Positions 55,989 through 64,000 of a DNA stretch of 64,000 bases are shown here, piece after piece (the stretch's first letter is position 1; each line of letters begins with the position of its first letter). This stretch comes from Tateyamaria omphalii (GTDB lineage Bacteria; Pseudomonadota; Alphaproteobacteria; Rhodobacterales; Rhodobacteraceae). The stretch covers positions 310,001 through 374,000 of the forward strand of contig NZ_BMWT01000004.1 in assembly GCF_014651375.1 (NCBI RefSeq). Direction: 5' to 3'. Position numbers and translations under genes: made by a program. The notes beneath the pieces were generated by a model. That model had not been told where the DNA came from, searched no databases, and saw only the letters and a program-made list of their open reading frames with translations.

Positions 55989-56921
55989 TTGGAACAACGA
56001 GGCAATAGCATCGCTCTTGGCGTCACTGCGATGATCATCAGTACGATTGCGTTATCCGTGCATAACGTGCTGATAAAGTTCGTGGTCGAAGGGTATTCGA
56101 TTGCCGAGGTCCTATTCTACCGCAACCTGTTCTCAAGTCTCGTTTTTGCCGCGATAATGTACTTTGTCGCCAAAGAAGTCCTGAACTTCAGAAAACATCC
56201 GCCCATCGTCCATATCAGATCGCTCTTGTCTGTTGCGTCATGGGTAACGGGCATCTTGTCGATCAAATTATTGCCTTTGAATCAAGCAGTTACGATCTAT
56301 GCAACGTGCTCGATCTTTGCGACTTGCATCGCGATGATGATCCGGGATGAACCGTTCAAACCGTCGCGTGTCCTTGTGATCATACTGGGGTTTGTCGGGT
56401 TCGCCATCGTCGCACTAAAAAGTTACGAAGTGCACGTACTTGGCATCATCGCAGCGACGGCATCCAGCTTGTTTCAAGCCATCGGTATCGTCCTTGTTCG
56501 CAAAGCGAAAGTTGGGATTGGGGCCAATATATTTACAATAAACGCTCTGGTGTTTTTGCTGGTGCTTGCAGGGGTGAGTGTACCGTTCACGGGTGCGGCC
56601 AAAGTCCCGGATGTGTTTGACGGCGCCATCCTTCTGGCTGTCGGTATCTTTTACCTGGCGACGATGTGGTTTGGTGCTGCAGCATACCGATATGCAACCG
56701 TGAGTCATGTATCCGGACTGCAGAACCTCCCCGTCATCTGGCTGACCTTTTATGACATGGTGGCCTTTGACATTGTGCCGGGTCCGACCGCCATTTTTGG
56801 CGCGGCATTGCTGGTTCTGAGCAGCGCGTATCTCGCCACGGATACGGACTTCCTCAGCGGTCGAAAATTCTGGAGAGCACGTTTTCCAACGGCAAGGAAA
56901 AGAACTGGAGAAACCCGATGA
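55989..56921 (+). CDS. EamA/DMT-family exporter of the cluster
   Basis: A 310-residue ten-helix membrane protein of the DMT superfamily (MIISTIALSVHNVLIKFVVEGYS; RNLFSSLVFA; AVTIYATCSIFATCIAMM). It starts at a TTG (55989) with AAGGGA upstream and ends overlapping the ligase start (ATGA). Likely exporter of the cluster's product, or of a precursor. This is the only transporter in the cluster. Confidence 0.83.
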   Translation: MEQRGNSIALGVTAMIISTIALSVHNVLIKFVVEGYSIAEVLFYRNLFSSLVFAAIMYFVAKEVLNFRKHPPIVHIRSLLSVASWVTGILSIKLLPLNQAVTIYATCSIFATCIAMMIRDEPFKPSRVLVIILGFVGFAIVALKSYEVHVLGIIAATASSLFQAIGIVLVRKAKVGIGANIFTINALVFLLVLAGVSVPFTGAAKVPDVFDGAILLAVGIFYLATMWFGAAAYRYATVSHVSGLQNLPVIWLTFYDMVAFDIVPGPTAIFGAALLVLSSAYLATDTDFLSGRKFWRARFPTARKRTGETR

Positions 56922-59167
56922 CCAACTTTGCGCCACTAGATCTAAGCCTTGACGAAGTCTTGTCCTGGAATGCCAAGGTCGCACCCGAAACGGCATTCAT
57001 CATGAATGTGCGTGACGGGCAAGACGCCGTCACGGTCAGCTATCGTGAAATGAATGAGTTGGCGCAGCTTTATGCGGAGGCGCTAAACTTTCGCGGCGTC
57101 GAACTTGGCGATCGCGTCGCCATTGTAATGCAGGATAGTATCGACTGTGTGGCAGCCATTTTCGGTGCGTTCCGCGTAGGCGCAATTGTCGTGCCCATAG
57201 ACAAGGGCTGGGGTCAATCCTCGCAAGCGTCAATCATTGAAAGTGCGAGCCCCGCCATCGTTCTATCGGGTGATGACAGCGTTCCCGGAACGACAAGCTT
57301 CAGGGATGCAAAGCGGCGTCAGAAGCCCTTGGACCCGGGCCTGACACTGCCTGCCGAAAGGCTGGCCATGCTTGCTTTCACATCGGGAACAACCGGCAAC
57401 CCCAAGGGCGTCATGATCAGCCATCCCAATTTCCGACACGCATACGAACCGGCACGGGCACAGTTCGGCTTGAGCTTTGGTTCAAAAATCGGATGTGTCT
57501 TTAAGTTAACGGGCCTCGGGATTCTCGGCATTCACTACTTGCTTGGCGTTGTGTCGGGTGCGACCGTTGTGGTGTTGCCAGAAGCCTTGCCCTCAACCGT
57601 GAGAGGGTTTTGGGAAGACTTGAACGCGCACAGCATTGACTTCATCTATCTTGTCCCAAGCATTGTCCAATTGCTGAACAAGTTCTCCCGACCTCTGGAC
57701 CAAGCCCAGAATGGACGACAGTTGTTTGCGACGGCGGCTGCCCCGATTTCCCTTCAAGACTTCACTTATTTCCAAAAGAAATTTGAGCGAACACTGTTCA
57801 ACATCTATGGGCTGACCGAAGCGTCCTTTGCCATCTTTTTGGGCAAGGCCGGGGACGATGGCCGTGGGCTGCATACAATCGGCCCAAGCCTGGATTTCGA
57901 TGCGCGGTTGGTCACGGATGCTGGCGATATCGTGTCGGGCGCGGGTACAGGCATTCTCGAAGTCAGTGGACCAACTGTCTCCGCTGGGTACTGGAACAAT
58001 CCGTTTGAAACCGAAAATGCGTTCAAATCTGGTTGGTTGAGCACTGGAGACATCGCTTATCGCGACAAGCGGGGCAATCATTACATCACCGGCCGGGCCA
58101 AGGACGTCGCGATACGATCAGGTTTCAATATCCATCTCGAGGAGGTCGATCAGATTATTTCGCAACACCCGGATGTCATCACCGGATGTTCGGTCGCTGT
58201 TGAAAACCCGGCTGTCGGAGAAGAAATCTATGCCTTGGCCTATGTGAGAGACCAGCTGACTGCCTCCGAAACCGATCTACTTGACTGGTGTCGCATTTGC
58301 CTTGGAAAAACACGAACCCCCGCGCGGATCGTCATTACGCCGGATGCGATTCCGACCAATGCCGCCGGTAAACTTCTGCGAGGAAAGGTGAAGGATATCG
58401 TATTGCAGCACCAATCTCGTGTTTCCGCACCCAAGGCGGGACCCGCCTTGAAAGTGCTGAATCACGTAGAAGGGAACAAGTACAACGACTATTCTTCTTT
58501 CTATGACCTGGCGATGAATCGCAGTGGCTACTATGATTACGAAGGCGCAGCGCGACATCTTTTGAAACATCTTCCGGAGGAGGGTCGTGTTCTGGAGATT
58601 GGCGTTGGCACCGGTTTGTTACTTGAGCGCCTCGCCAAAATTGCTCCGCCCGGTGTTAAATTCCTTGGTGTTGATCATACGCAGGAAATGATCGATGTCG
58701 CCCAAGAGCGTTTCAAGGATTTTGATAATGTTGAGCTAAGGTGCGCGGATATATGTGATTTTCAAGCAGATGAAAAATTCAACTTTGCCTTTTCGCACGG
58801 GGGTGTTTGGGTGTTTCTAGAAAACATATTGCTCAGTCACATCAACAATGAAGGTATAAACATCACTGCCCTGAATAATCTGTTCGATAATATTGAAGAT
58901 GATGGCACCTTTGCGATTAATATCCAGCCAATGCATAAAAGCTCGTACACCCACCTCGAAGAGAATCTTTTTTTCCGCGAACGGGTAAAGATTTTTCAAA
59001 CCAATTCGATCAAGGAATACATTCTTGAAAACGATGGCGAGGTTATAAACTCACAAACATGCCTTTATAGGCTATGGCGGGACGAATCCATTGGTGCATT
59101 GTTCGACAAGTCCGGGTTTACTAGGTCTCATGGCTGCGAAAAATATAACATTCTCAGAAAGCAGTGA
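56918..59167 (+). CDS. AMP-ligase fused to a SAM methyltransferase
   Basis: A 749-residue two-domain protein. Residues 1 to about 495 form an ANL adenylating enzyme: TSGTTGNPKG (about 154-163), NIYGLTEAS, LSTGDIAYRDKRG, GRAKDVAIRSGFNIH and the catalytic Lys484 in TNAAGKLLRG. Residues about 520-749 are a class I methyltransferase with VLEIGVGTG at about 558 and the acidic residue in GVDHTQEM. The ligase should adenylate a carboxylic acid and load it on the nearby carrier protein or CoA. The methyltransferase may act on the tethered intermediate. Such a stand-alone fusion is unusual. Confidence 0.87.
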   Translation: MTNFAPLDLSLDEVLSWNAKVAPETAFIMNVRDGQDAVTVSYREMNELAQLYAEALNFRGVELGDRVAIVMQDSIDCVAAIFGAFRVGAIVVPIDKGWGQSSQASIIESASPAIVLSGDDSVPGTTSFRDAKRRQKPLDPGLTLPAERLAMLAFTSGTTGNPKGVMISHPNFRHAYEPARAQFGLSFGSKIGCVFKLTGLGILGIHYLLGVVSGATVVVLPEALPSTVRGFWEDLNAHSIDFIYLVPSIVQLLNKFSRPLDQAQNGRQLFATAAAPISLQDFTYFQKKFERTLFNIYGLTEASFAIFLGKAGDDGRGLHTIGPSLDFDARLVTDAGDIVSGAGTGILEVSGPTVSAGYWNNPFETENAFKSGWLSTGDIAYRDKRGNHYITGRAKDVAIRSGFNIHLEEVDQIISQHPDVITGCSVAVENPAVGEEIYALAYVRDQLTASETDLLDWCRICLGKTRTPARIVITPDAIPTNAAGKLLRGKVKDIVLQHQSRVSAPKAGPALKVLNHVEGNKYNDYSSFYDLAMNRSGYYDYEGAARHLLKHLPEEGRVLEIGVGTGLLLERLAKIAPPGVKFLGVDHTQEMIDVAQERFKDFDNVELRCADICDFQADEKFNFAFSHGGVWVFLENILLSHINNEGINITALNNLFDNIEDDGTFAINIQPMHKSSYTHLEENLFFRERVKIFQTNSIKEYILENDGEVINSQTCLYRLWRDESIGALFDKSGFTRSHGCEKYNILRKQ

Positions 59168-60150
59168 GGTCAGTCTTGCATCCTGTCATTTTGGAAACTG
59201 TTGAATATCAGAAGGGCACCATGCGAGAGGTCGCAGACATTGTGACCTCTGGCGCAGAGGAAGATGAACAGGTCAAAAAATTGTTGGCAGATGGTTTCAA
59301 GCAATATAGTGTCGCGGAGGAAGGCTCTTGTCGGCTTGCGGAAAAGGCAATTGCCAAAGCACTTGCAAATAGTACGGTGCCTGTTGAAGAAATTGACACC
59401 GTTCTGTTTGGCTCCGAATCCTTCTGGGATGTAGACCAAACCTATTCCAAGCAAACTTTTCCACTCGAACATCAGTTGTTTCGGGCGAACATTTACAACG
59501 CTTTGGAGTTGAACGGTCTTGGGAACGCCAATCTCATGGGGTATTGGGCAAACGGTTGCGCCAATATTGGCCTAGCGCTTCAAACTGCTTCTGCCTTGAT
59601 CCAAACAGAGCGGTCAAAGTCAGTACTGGTCGTTTATATTGATCGTCACCCCGCGCATGAAACTCGCATTATTCATAAGGGAATTACGGTTGCCAGCGAT
59701 ATTTGCCTTGCTCTGATCCTTGCAGGAAATGTTGGCAAGGGGCCAGAACTGTCTCTGGTTGTGCCCTATAGCGATTTGTCGCTCATGCGTGTGAGGGAGC
59801 GCGACAGTCTTGAGAAGTATCTGGTCAACTATGCTCGATCTACGAAAAAAGCTGTCGACCATTTTCTTGAGGAGTCCAAGCGGAGTTTGGCGGATTTTTC
59901 CGAACTTCTTACGCCAAACTTCACAATGGACTACATGCGGTTGCAATATTCGAGCGTTAGATCGTGTGTTGATATGTTGAATATGGATAGCAAGGCAGAA
60001 ATTGCCCATGCAACTTCTGCAGATCCGTTTGTCACACTAAGAAACATGCGGGTGCCGCATGGAGGGAACGGCGATGTCGAAAGACTCGTGATGCTTATGG
60101 GACCGTTTATGTGGGCCTTTGTACTATTGACATATAAAGGGGACGAATAG
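59164..60150 (+). CDS. KAS III-like acyltransferase, atypical active site
   Basis: A 328-residue thiolase-fold protein of the FabH/KAS III type. Cys132 in WANGCANIGLALQ is the expected nucleophile. The usual catalytic His motif (PHQAN) appears as TPNFT (residues 250-254), with Asn252 in the His position, and the C-terminal helix after GN is shortened (HGGN at 299-302). So simple decarboxylative condensation is unlikely; members such as CerJ use the fold to transfer an acyl group from a carrier to an O or N acceptor. Start is a GTG at 59164 overlapping the ligase stop; a TTG at 59176, with GAGG eight bases before, is equally possible. Confidence 0.75.
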   Translation: MRSVLHPVILETVEYQKGTMREVADIVTSGAEEDEQVKKLLADGFKQYSVAEEGSCRLAEKAIAKALANSTVPVEEIDTVLFGSESFWDVDQTYSKQTFPLEHQLFRANIYNALELNGLGNANLMGYWANGCANIGLALQTASALIQTERSKSVLVVYIDRHPAHETRIIHKGITVASDICLALILAGNVGKGPELSLVVPYSDLSLMRVRERDSLEKYLVNYARSTKKAVDHFLEESKRSLADFSELLTPNFTMDYMRLQYSSVRSCVDMLNMDSKAEIAHATSADPFVTLRNMRVPHGGNGDVERLVMLMGPFMWAFVLLTYKGDE

Positions 60151-60372
60151 ATGGACTGTGCAGAGGGTGCGCTGATTGAATTTCTCGAGGAGCGAATTGG
60201 CGTAAAACCCATCGAAGCTGATACCGAGTTGCAAGGAGAAAGTTATGACTCTCTCTTAATGGTCGAAATCGTATTCTTTATCGAGGATTTGAAGGGGTCA
60301 ACTCTCGACCTTGAAAACGTTGAGATCGCGGAACTGAACACGGTCCGGAAGATCTGTGCGGCGTTGATGTAG
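60151..60372 (+). CDS. Acyl carrier protein of the cluster
   Basis: A 73-residue acidic protein with the carrier motif YDSLLMVEI; Ser34 is the expected phosphopantetheine site. Its start directly abuts the KAS III-like gene stop. No phosphopantetheinyl transferase is in the cluster, so the cell's general enzyme must act. It should carry the acid activated by the fused ligase. Confidence 0.88.
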   Translation: MDCAEGALIEFLEERIGVKPIEADTELQGESYDSLLMVEIVFFIEDLKGSTLDLENVEIAELNTVRKICAALM

Positions 60373-60442
60373 CATTTCAATCTTCGCACATGTCCATCTG
60401 ACAGTCGGATATGTGCCGGTTTCCAGGGAAAGGGGCGGTCGA

Positions 60443-61585
60443 GTGTGTTGTTCTTTAGAAATCCCAGTTCGCATCATACGTGGCGGGTCGTCGAAAGGTA
60501 TCTTCCTCAAGTCCGATTGTCTGCCGGTGGAGGAGAAGGCGCGTGATGATGTGATTTTGCGGTTGTTTGGCACCCCGGACGCGCGCCAGATTGACGGGCT
60601 GGGCGGTGGTGACAAGCTGAGCAGCAAACTTGCCGTCATGGGGCCATCGGATCGCCCTGAGTGCGACATCGACTATCTGTTTGCCCAAGTGGGTACGATG
60701 TATTCCGATGTTGATTGGAGCGCCAATTGCGGCAACATCAGCGCCGGCGCAGCTCTGTTCGCGGCTCTTGAAGGGGTTGGACAGCGTATTGATGACCACC
60801 AGCATATTGCCATCCATCAGGTGAACACCGGACGTATTCTGCGCGCGCGTGTTCCTATGGAAGGCGGTCAACCTGCCACGCAAGGAGCGTTCTCAATCGG
60901 GGGAGTGCCGGGTAAGGGGCCGAAAATTGAACTTGATTTCAGTGACTTCCAGGGTAGCTGTTTAAACAGAGGTGTGTTTCCAACTGGTGAAAAACAAACC
61001 AGAATGCGGCTTGGCAGTGGCGCTTTTTCCAGTGTTTCAATTGTCGATATGTCAAATCTACATATTTTTGCCCGGGCCGAGGATCTGCGCATTGATCTTG
61101 CACAACCGTATGAAGCGTTTCAGTCCAATTCGGACCTCAGGGATGATCTGGACGCGCTTCGGCGGGATGTCATGCTCATGTTAGGCTTAGCCACAGGTAA
61201 CACCGTCACGGATGCGGTCAGGCGTGACATGAACCCGCTGGTCTACATCGTGGCTTCGCCTGTTCCCTATGTTTCGCTAAACGGCGAACACGTGACGGAC
61301 AAGGCTTATAATCTTCGGTCAATTTCATACTCCCGAGGTGATTTTTCGAAGGCATATCCGGCGTCGGGTGCAATTGGTACCGGTTTGGCCGCGGCGGTTT
61401 CGGGTACTGTTGTGTCCGAAGCGTTACGAGGGATGTCATCGACTGATGTGGCGCGGATCGGCCACCCTGGCGGAATTTTGTCCACGCAAATGGACGTCGC
61501 TGATGCTGGGGATGACATACACGTTTACCGGGCGGAAATTGGCCGCACCGCGCGGCATATCCTTGATGGTGTCAGCTACATATGA
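60443..61585 (+). CDS. PrpF-family isomerase (2-methylaconitate/4-oxalomesaconate-type)
   Basis: About 380 residues from the GTG at 60443 (AAAGGGG upstream); the frame begins at 60413. PrpF fold markers are IIRGGSSKGIF near the start, GLGGGDKLSSKLAVM with the Lys, and WSANCGNISAGAALFA with the reactive Cys. PrpF proteins move double bonds or isomerise cis/trans in aconitate-like acids. In this cluster it likely acts on a dehydrated citrate- or alkylmalate-type intermediate. It is the last gene of the operon; an IS3 relic follows at once. Confidence 0.85.
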   Translation: MCCSLEIPVRIIRGGSSKGIFLKSDCLPVEEKARDDVILRLFGTPDARQIDGLGGGDKLSSKLAVMGPSDRPECDIDYLFAQVGTMYSDVDWSANCGNISAGAALFAALEGVGQRIDDHQHIAIHQVNTGRILRARVPMEGGQPATQGAFSIGGVPGKGPKIELDFSDFQGSCLNRGVFPTGEKQTRMRLGSGAFSSVSIVDMSNLHIFARAEDLRIDLAQPYEAFQSNSDLRDDLDALRRDVMLMLGLATGNTVTDAVRRDMNPLVYIVASPVPYVSLNGEHVTDKAYNLRSISYSRGDFSKAYPASGAIGTGLAAAVSGTVVSEALRGMSSTDVARIGHPGGILSTQMDVADAGDDIHVYRAEIGRTARHILDGVSYI

Positions 61586-61611
61586 GGGATGTGCGGACAT
61601 TATTGACTGGC

Positions 61612-61890
61612 TTAGCTTGCCGTGCGCGAAGTCGATCGCCCAAACATGGTTCGGATGGGGCGGCCTTAACCGTATGATCGAGCTGTTGTCATGACAGGGC
61701 CGTTGTTGCGTCTTGTGCCTTTGTGGAAGCTGCGATCCCTCTTCTTGGCAGCAGAGCAACTCGATCTTCTTGTGATTGGCCGTCCAGCCTTCGATGTAAA
61801 CAACCCGGTGATCTTGCGATAGCGATAGCCGTACTGATCCGCCGCTGGGGCGCAGGTAGATACCTTGCGCGTCCGAGATATGCTTCTGTC
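61612..61890 (-). pseudogene. IS3-family transposase relic, right side
   Basis: The minus strand reads DQYGYRYRKITGL, a frameshift, then IEGWTANHKKIELLC, IIRLRPPHPNHVWAIDFAHG and stops short, lacking the rest of the DDE domain. This is another IS3-type OrfB, from a different group than the left relic. Its truncated end lies only about 27 bases after the last cluster gene. Confidence 0.85.
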
Positions 61891-62045
61891 AGCGCGGCAG
61901 CCTTGTAAGCGTCCGATGACATGGCTGGGCTGATAAGGAGAAGTGGTAGATTTTCATACTCTTATCTTGGTGCCTGAACGCAAATGGCTAGGACTGACTG
62001 GCAAGTTCTCGTGGCTATATCGGAGCGGCATAACTGACAAGTCAC
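61891..62045. other. No gene recognised
   Basis: About 155 bases right of the IS relic without a supported gene; possibly the former upstream part of the same insertion element. No copy of the tRNA-Phe 3' end is seen in it. Confidence 0.5.
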
Positions 62046-62077
62046 GTGCGCCACATCCTTAAAAGAATGCGGCGCAC
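62046..62077 (-). terminator. Hairpin after the nuclease gene
   Basis: GTGCGCCACATCC (62046-62058) and GAATGCGGCGCAC (62065-62077) form a long imperfect stem with a TTAAAA loop, 15 bases after the stop of the nuclease gene. No U-run follows on the minus strand, so it may be a weak terminator or a stabilising structure. Confidence 0.6.
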
Positions 62078-62091
62078 TTCCAAACATCGGA

Positions 62092-64000
62092 TCAGCCAAC
62101 CAGAATGTCATCCCGACCGGTGTCGATCCCAATAATCAATGGGTCATGATCAGATGAGGCAAAGCGGCTGTCTTCGAAGAAGTTTGCGTTGTTGAAGGCC
62201 GAATTGTAGTTCAGCAGATCCGGTTCGTCCGCATTTATGTGCCATTCCGCGGCCCCGGTGATCAGCTCAGCCATGTCATCGGACGCGATGGCATGATCGA
62301 GAGCGCCGCGTTGGCCATCAAAGACAAAACTATACGCTTCGTCTTGGCCGATGAACTGATCAATGAGGTCCACCAGACCTGGATCATCAGTCAGCGATTG
62401 CACCGGGTCTTCCTGCGCATAGGCGTTGAGATCGCCCATGATGATGAAGTTGGTCACCCCGCCACCCATATAGTCATTTTCGATCCAGTTCTGGATCTCG
62501 ACCGCCGCATCGGCGCGCACTTGGTTCCAAAACGCTTGGCCATCACCCTGATCGTAGTTCGGATCATTGATCAGCGCGTCGATATCAGCCTGGGTGATGT
62601 CGGTGCCGCCACCATCCAAGTACTCTTGTGCGGCTTCAACCAGCTCGTCCAGACCGCTTGGCCCTTTTGATTTGAAGTGATTAGAAACGATTGTGAAGGT
62701 TTCACCTGTTTCGTTGTCTTCAAAAGTTGCGGCCACTGCAGGGCGGTTTCTCTGGAAATCGCCGACCTGGAGATCGGATGGCACCACGGCATTCAAGACT
62801 TCCGCCAGCGCAAACGTTGTAGCGGCAGAGCTTTCATCGAACACAAGAAATTCGGAGTGCACAACCGATACTGCGTTGGCATCATAGACAATGCCCGTTG
62901 TAATCGCGTCTGTTCCGATGAAACCAGCGTCGGTTGTTGGGTCGACAAAAGCATAGTTGGCGCCCGATCCGGTGGTTGTTGCTTCTTCATTCAGTGCATC
63001 GACGAGCGTGGCAATGGCGGAGTCCGCGCCAAATCCTGCATTTTCAATCTCTTGCAGTGCAAAAACTTCGGCCCCTGTACCGGTCATCGCGTCGACCAGT
63101 TTGTCGGTTTGGCGTTCGAGGTCTGTTTCACTTCCTGCACCACGTGGATCCAAGCCGTTTGGCCCTGAACCTCCTTCGCCCCGTAGGGTCGAGAAATAGT
63201 TCAACACGTTGACCGACGCGACTTGGATATCGCCTCCGACGTCTGGCGCCGTTTCTTCACGTGCGCCGGAGTTGGTGCTTTCGTCGATGTCAAGCGTCCC
63301 TTCGACCAACATCCGGTATTCGCCAAACCCAAAACTCATGACACCCGTTGTCGGACCGTCAAGTTCCGCCCCGAGGCGGAGAGTTGGACCCTCCTCCGTA
63401 AAGGTATCTTCGGCGTCAAGGAAACCATTGCCATTGTCGCCGGAGGTCGTATTCGGGATGTACTGGAATTCGTCGGGGTTTTCTTCGGAGTTGCCATCGT
63501 CGATGATAAGCCGGTTGTTTTCATTCTCTTCCCGCAGAGCCGCAACATCTTCGGCTTCAGTCTGCGCATCGAAAATCTGGGTTGGCTGAGTTTGAACCCC
63601 AGCCGAAACCGTGATTTCCCCAAAACGGTCAAGGTTAAAGTTTTCAATAACAGTGATGTTTTCGCCTTCTACACCGCTATCGAGTGTAAAGCGCATCCCT
63701 TCGATCGCTTCGAAATTTTGTGCTGCGCCGCTCAGAAGGACGGTGGCTGCAGTCGGCAACTCATTGCCAGAGGACACAATCCGTACCTGATCTTGCGATA
63801 GTTGTGTCTGGCCAAAAAACTCGCCGACCACGCCACGTGTCACGACCAGATCACCCACTGCGGGTTGGTTTGCTCCGCCGGAGAAGACGAAAATTCCTTC
63901 CGAGGTTTGCGCATTGCCATCGCTGTCGGTGTCCTCTTCCTGCAGGAAGTACCCGTTCGAGGTCACGTAGGTGACAACGGCTTCGACCGTGACAACCTGG
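62092..64000 (-). CDS. ExeM/NucH-type extracellular nuclease, C-terminal part
   Basis: The gene runs off the right edge; its frame stays open to base 64000, reading VVTVEAVVTYVTSNGYFLQE there. First comes an OB-fold-like lamin-tail/nuclease accessory region (GIFVFSG, GDLVVTRGVVGEF), then an endonuclease/exonuclease/phosphatase domain with ASVNVLNYFST, FALQEIEN (catalytic Glu), NHFKSKG, IIMGDLNAYAQEDP and SSDHDPLIIGID (catalytic Asp-His). Acidic, cysteine-free composition fits a secreted protein. It ends GRDDILVG, like the first lines of an RTX repeat, but no repeats follow. Role: degrading extracellular DNA for phosphate or biofilm turnover. Confidence 0.92.
   Translation of the reverse strand, partial: QVVTVEAVVTYVTSNGYFLQEEDTDSDGNAQTSEGIFVFSGGANQPAVGDLVVTRGVVGEFFGQTQLSQDQVRIVSSGNELPTAATVLLSGAAQNFEAIEGMRFTLDSGVEGENITVIENFNLDRFGEITVSAGVQTQPTQIFDAQTEAEDVAALREENENNRLIIDDGNSEENPDEFQYIPNTTSGDNGNGFLDAEDTFTEEGPTLRLGAELDGPTTGVMSFGFGEYRMLVEGTLDIDESTNSGAREETAPDVGGDIQVASVNVLNYFSTLRGEGGSGPNGLDPRGAGSETDLERQTDKLVDAMTGTGAEVFALQEIENAGFGADSAIATLVDALNEEATTTGSGANYAFVDPTTDAGFIGTDAITTGIVYDANAVSVVHSEFLVFDESSAATTFALAEVLNAVVPSDLQVGDFQRNRPAVAATFEDNETGETFTIVSNHFKSKGPSGLDELVEAAQEYLDGGGTDITQADIDALINDPNYDQGDGQAFWNQVRADAAVEIQNWIENDYMGGGVTNFIIMGDLNAYAQEDPVQSLTDDPGLVDLIDQFIGQDEAYSFVFDGQRGALDHAIASDDMAELITGAAEWHINADEPDLLNYNSAFNNANFFEDSRFASSDHDPLIIGIDTGRDDILVG

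Noticed and set aside
48601..62091. Direct repeat of the tRNA-Phe 3' end as an attachment site at the far side of the island
   Set aside because: I saw no copy of the T-arm/acceptor sequence between 61586 and 62091, and no integrase gene, so a classical tRNA-integrated element is not supported.
1..64000. CRISPR arrays, rRNA genes, intact prophage or complete insertion sequences
   Set aside because: No regularly spaced repeats, rRNA signatures, phage structural genes or intact transposases were found on either strand.

Overview
The window looks like chromosome from a marine alphaproteobacterium of the Roseobacter group (Rhodobacterales). Supporting signs are a GcrA cell-cycle regulator, two TRAP/organic-acid style uptake and catabolic operons, an opgC-opgG-opgH glucan operon, a Kps-type capsule export module with its own kdsA, the infA-maf-RNase E/G-yacG-tRNA block, and overall protein style. 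This assignment is inferred from gene content; no database was searched.

Layout. 1-974: 3' end of a hybrid histidine kinase. 1058-7099: a minus-strand operon (FAD-dependent D-amino-acid dehydrogenase-like enzyme, TRAP transporter dctP-dctQ-dctM, a BASS-like permease) and a divergent Asp/Glu racemase-like gene, together suggesting uptake and breakdown of an amino or organic acid. 7239-11828: gcvT-gcvH-gcvP behind a tandem glycine riboswitch. 12026-17320: an acetyltransferase, then a capsule operon kpsT-kpsE-kdsA-phosphomannomutase. 17550-18935: an ArsR repressor with a permease and a visible operator. 19019-21567: a UDG-family protein, an SseB-like protein, a YHS protein and a membrane rhodanese. 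21792-27813: osmoregulated periplasmic glucan genes and a TPR protein. 27985-30841: a ThDP enzyme and a class III CoA-transferase. 30935-33751: copA-cueR with a classic 19-bp-spacer CueR promoter. 33826-43680: gcrA, an EamA exporter, argD-argF-ketopantoate-reductase-like, hrpB, meaB, rpmB, and a small copper-chaperone pair. 43704-48675: a sirtuin deacylase, LysR, a C-N hydrolase, infA, maf, RNase E/G, yacG, tRNA-Phe.

48676-62091 is an accessory island directly after tRNA-Phe(GAA). It has degraded transposase genes on both sides (an IS1182-like fragment and an IS3-family orfB relic on the left, another IS3-family relic on the right). Between them sits a tightly packed, single-direction, ten-gene biosynthetic cluster (50546-61585): an acyl-CoA:2-oxoacid Claisen synthase (homocitrate/isopropylmalate synthase family) with a cupin-like tail, a glutamine-dependent asparagine-synthetase-like amidotransferase, a trans-aconitate-methyltransferase-like enzyme, a small serine hydrolase, a TauD/clavaminate-synthase-like dioxygenase, an EamA exporter, an AMP-ligase fused to a methyltransferase, a KAS III-like acyltransferase lacking the usual His, a 73-residue carrier protein, and a PrpF-family isomerase. 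I know of no described pathway with this gene set. The combination of HMGL-like synthase and AMP ligase is the kind antiSMASH flags as a beta-lactone cluster, and the carboxylate methylation and hydrolase recall belactosin/cystargolide logic, but the product here is unknown. This is the candidate new system.

62092-64000 is a large secreted ExeM/NucH-type nuclease running off the right edge.
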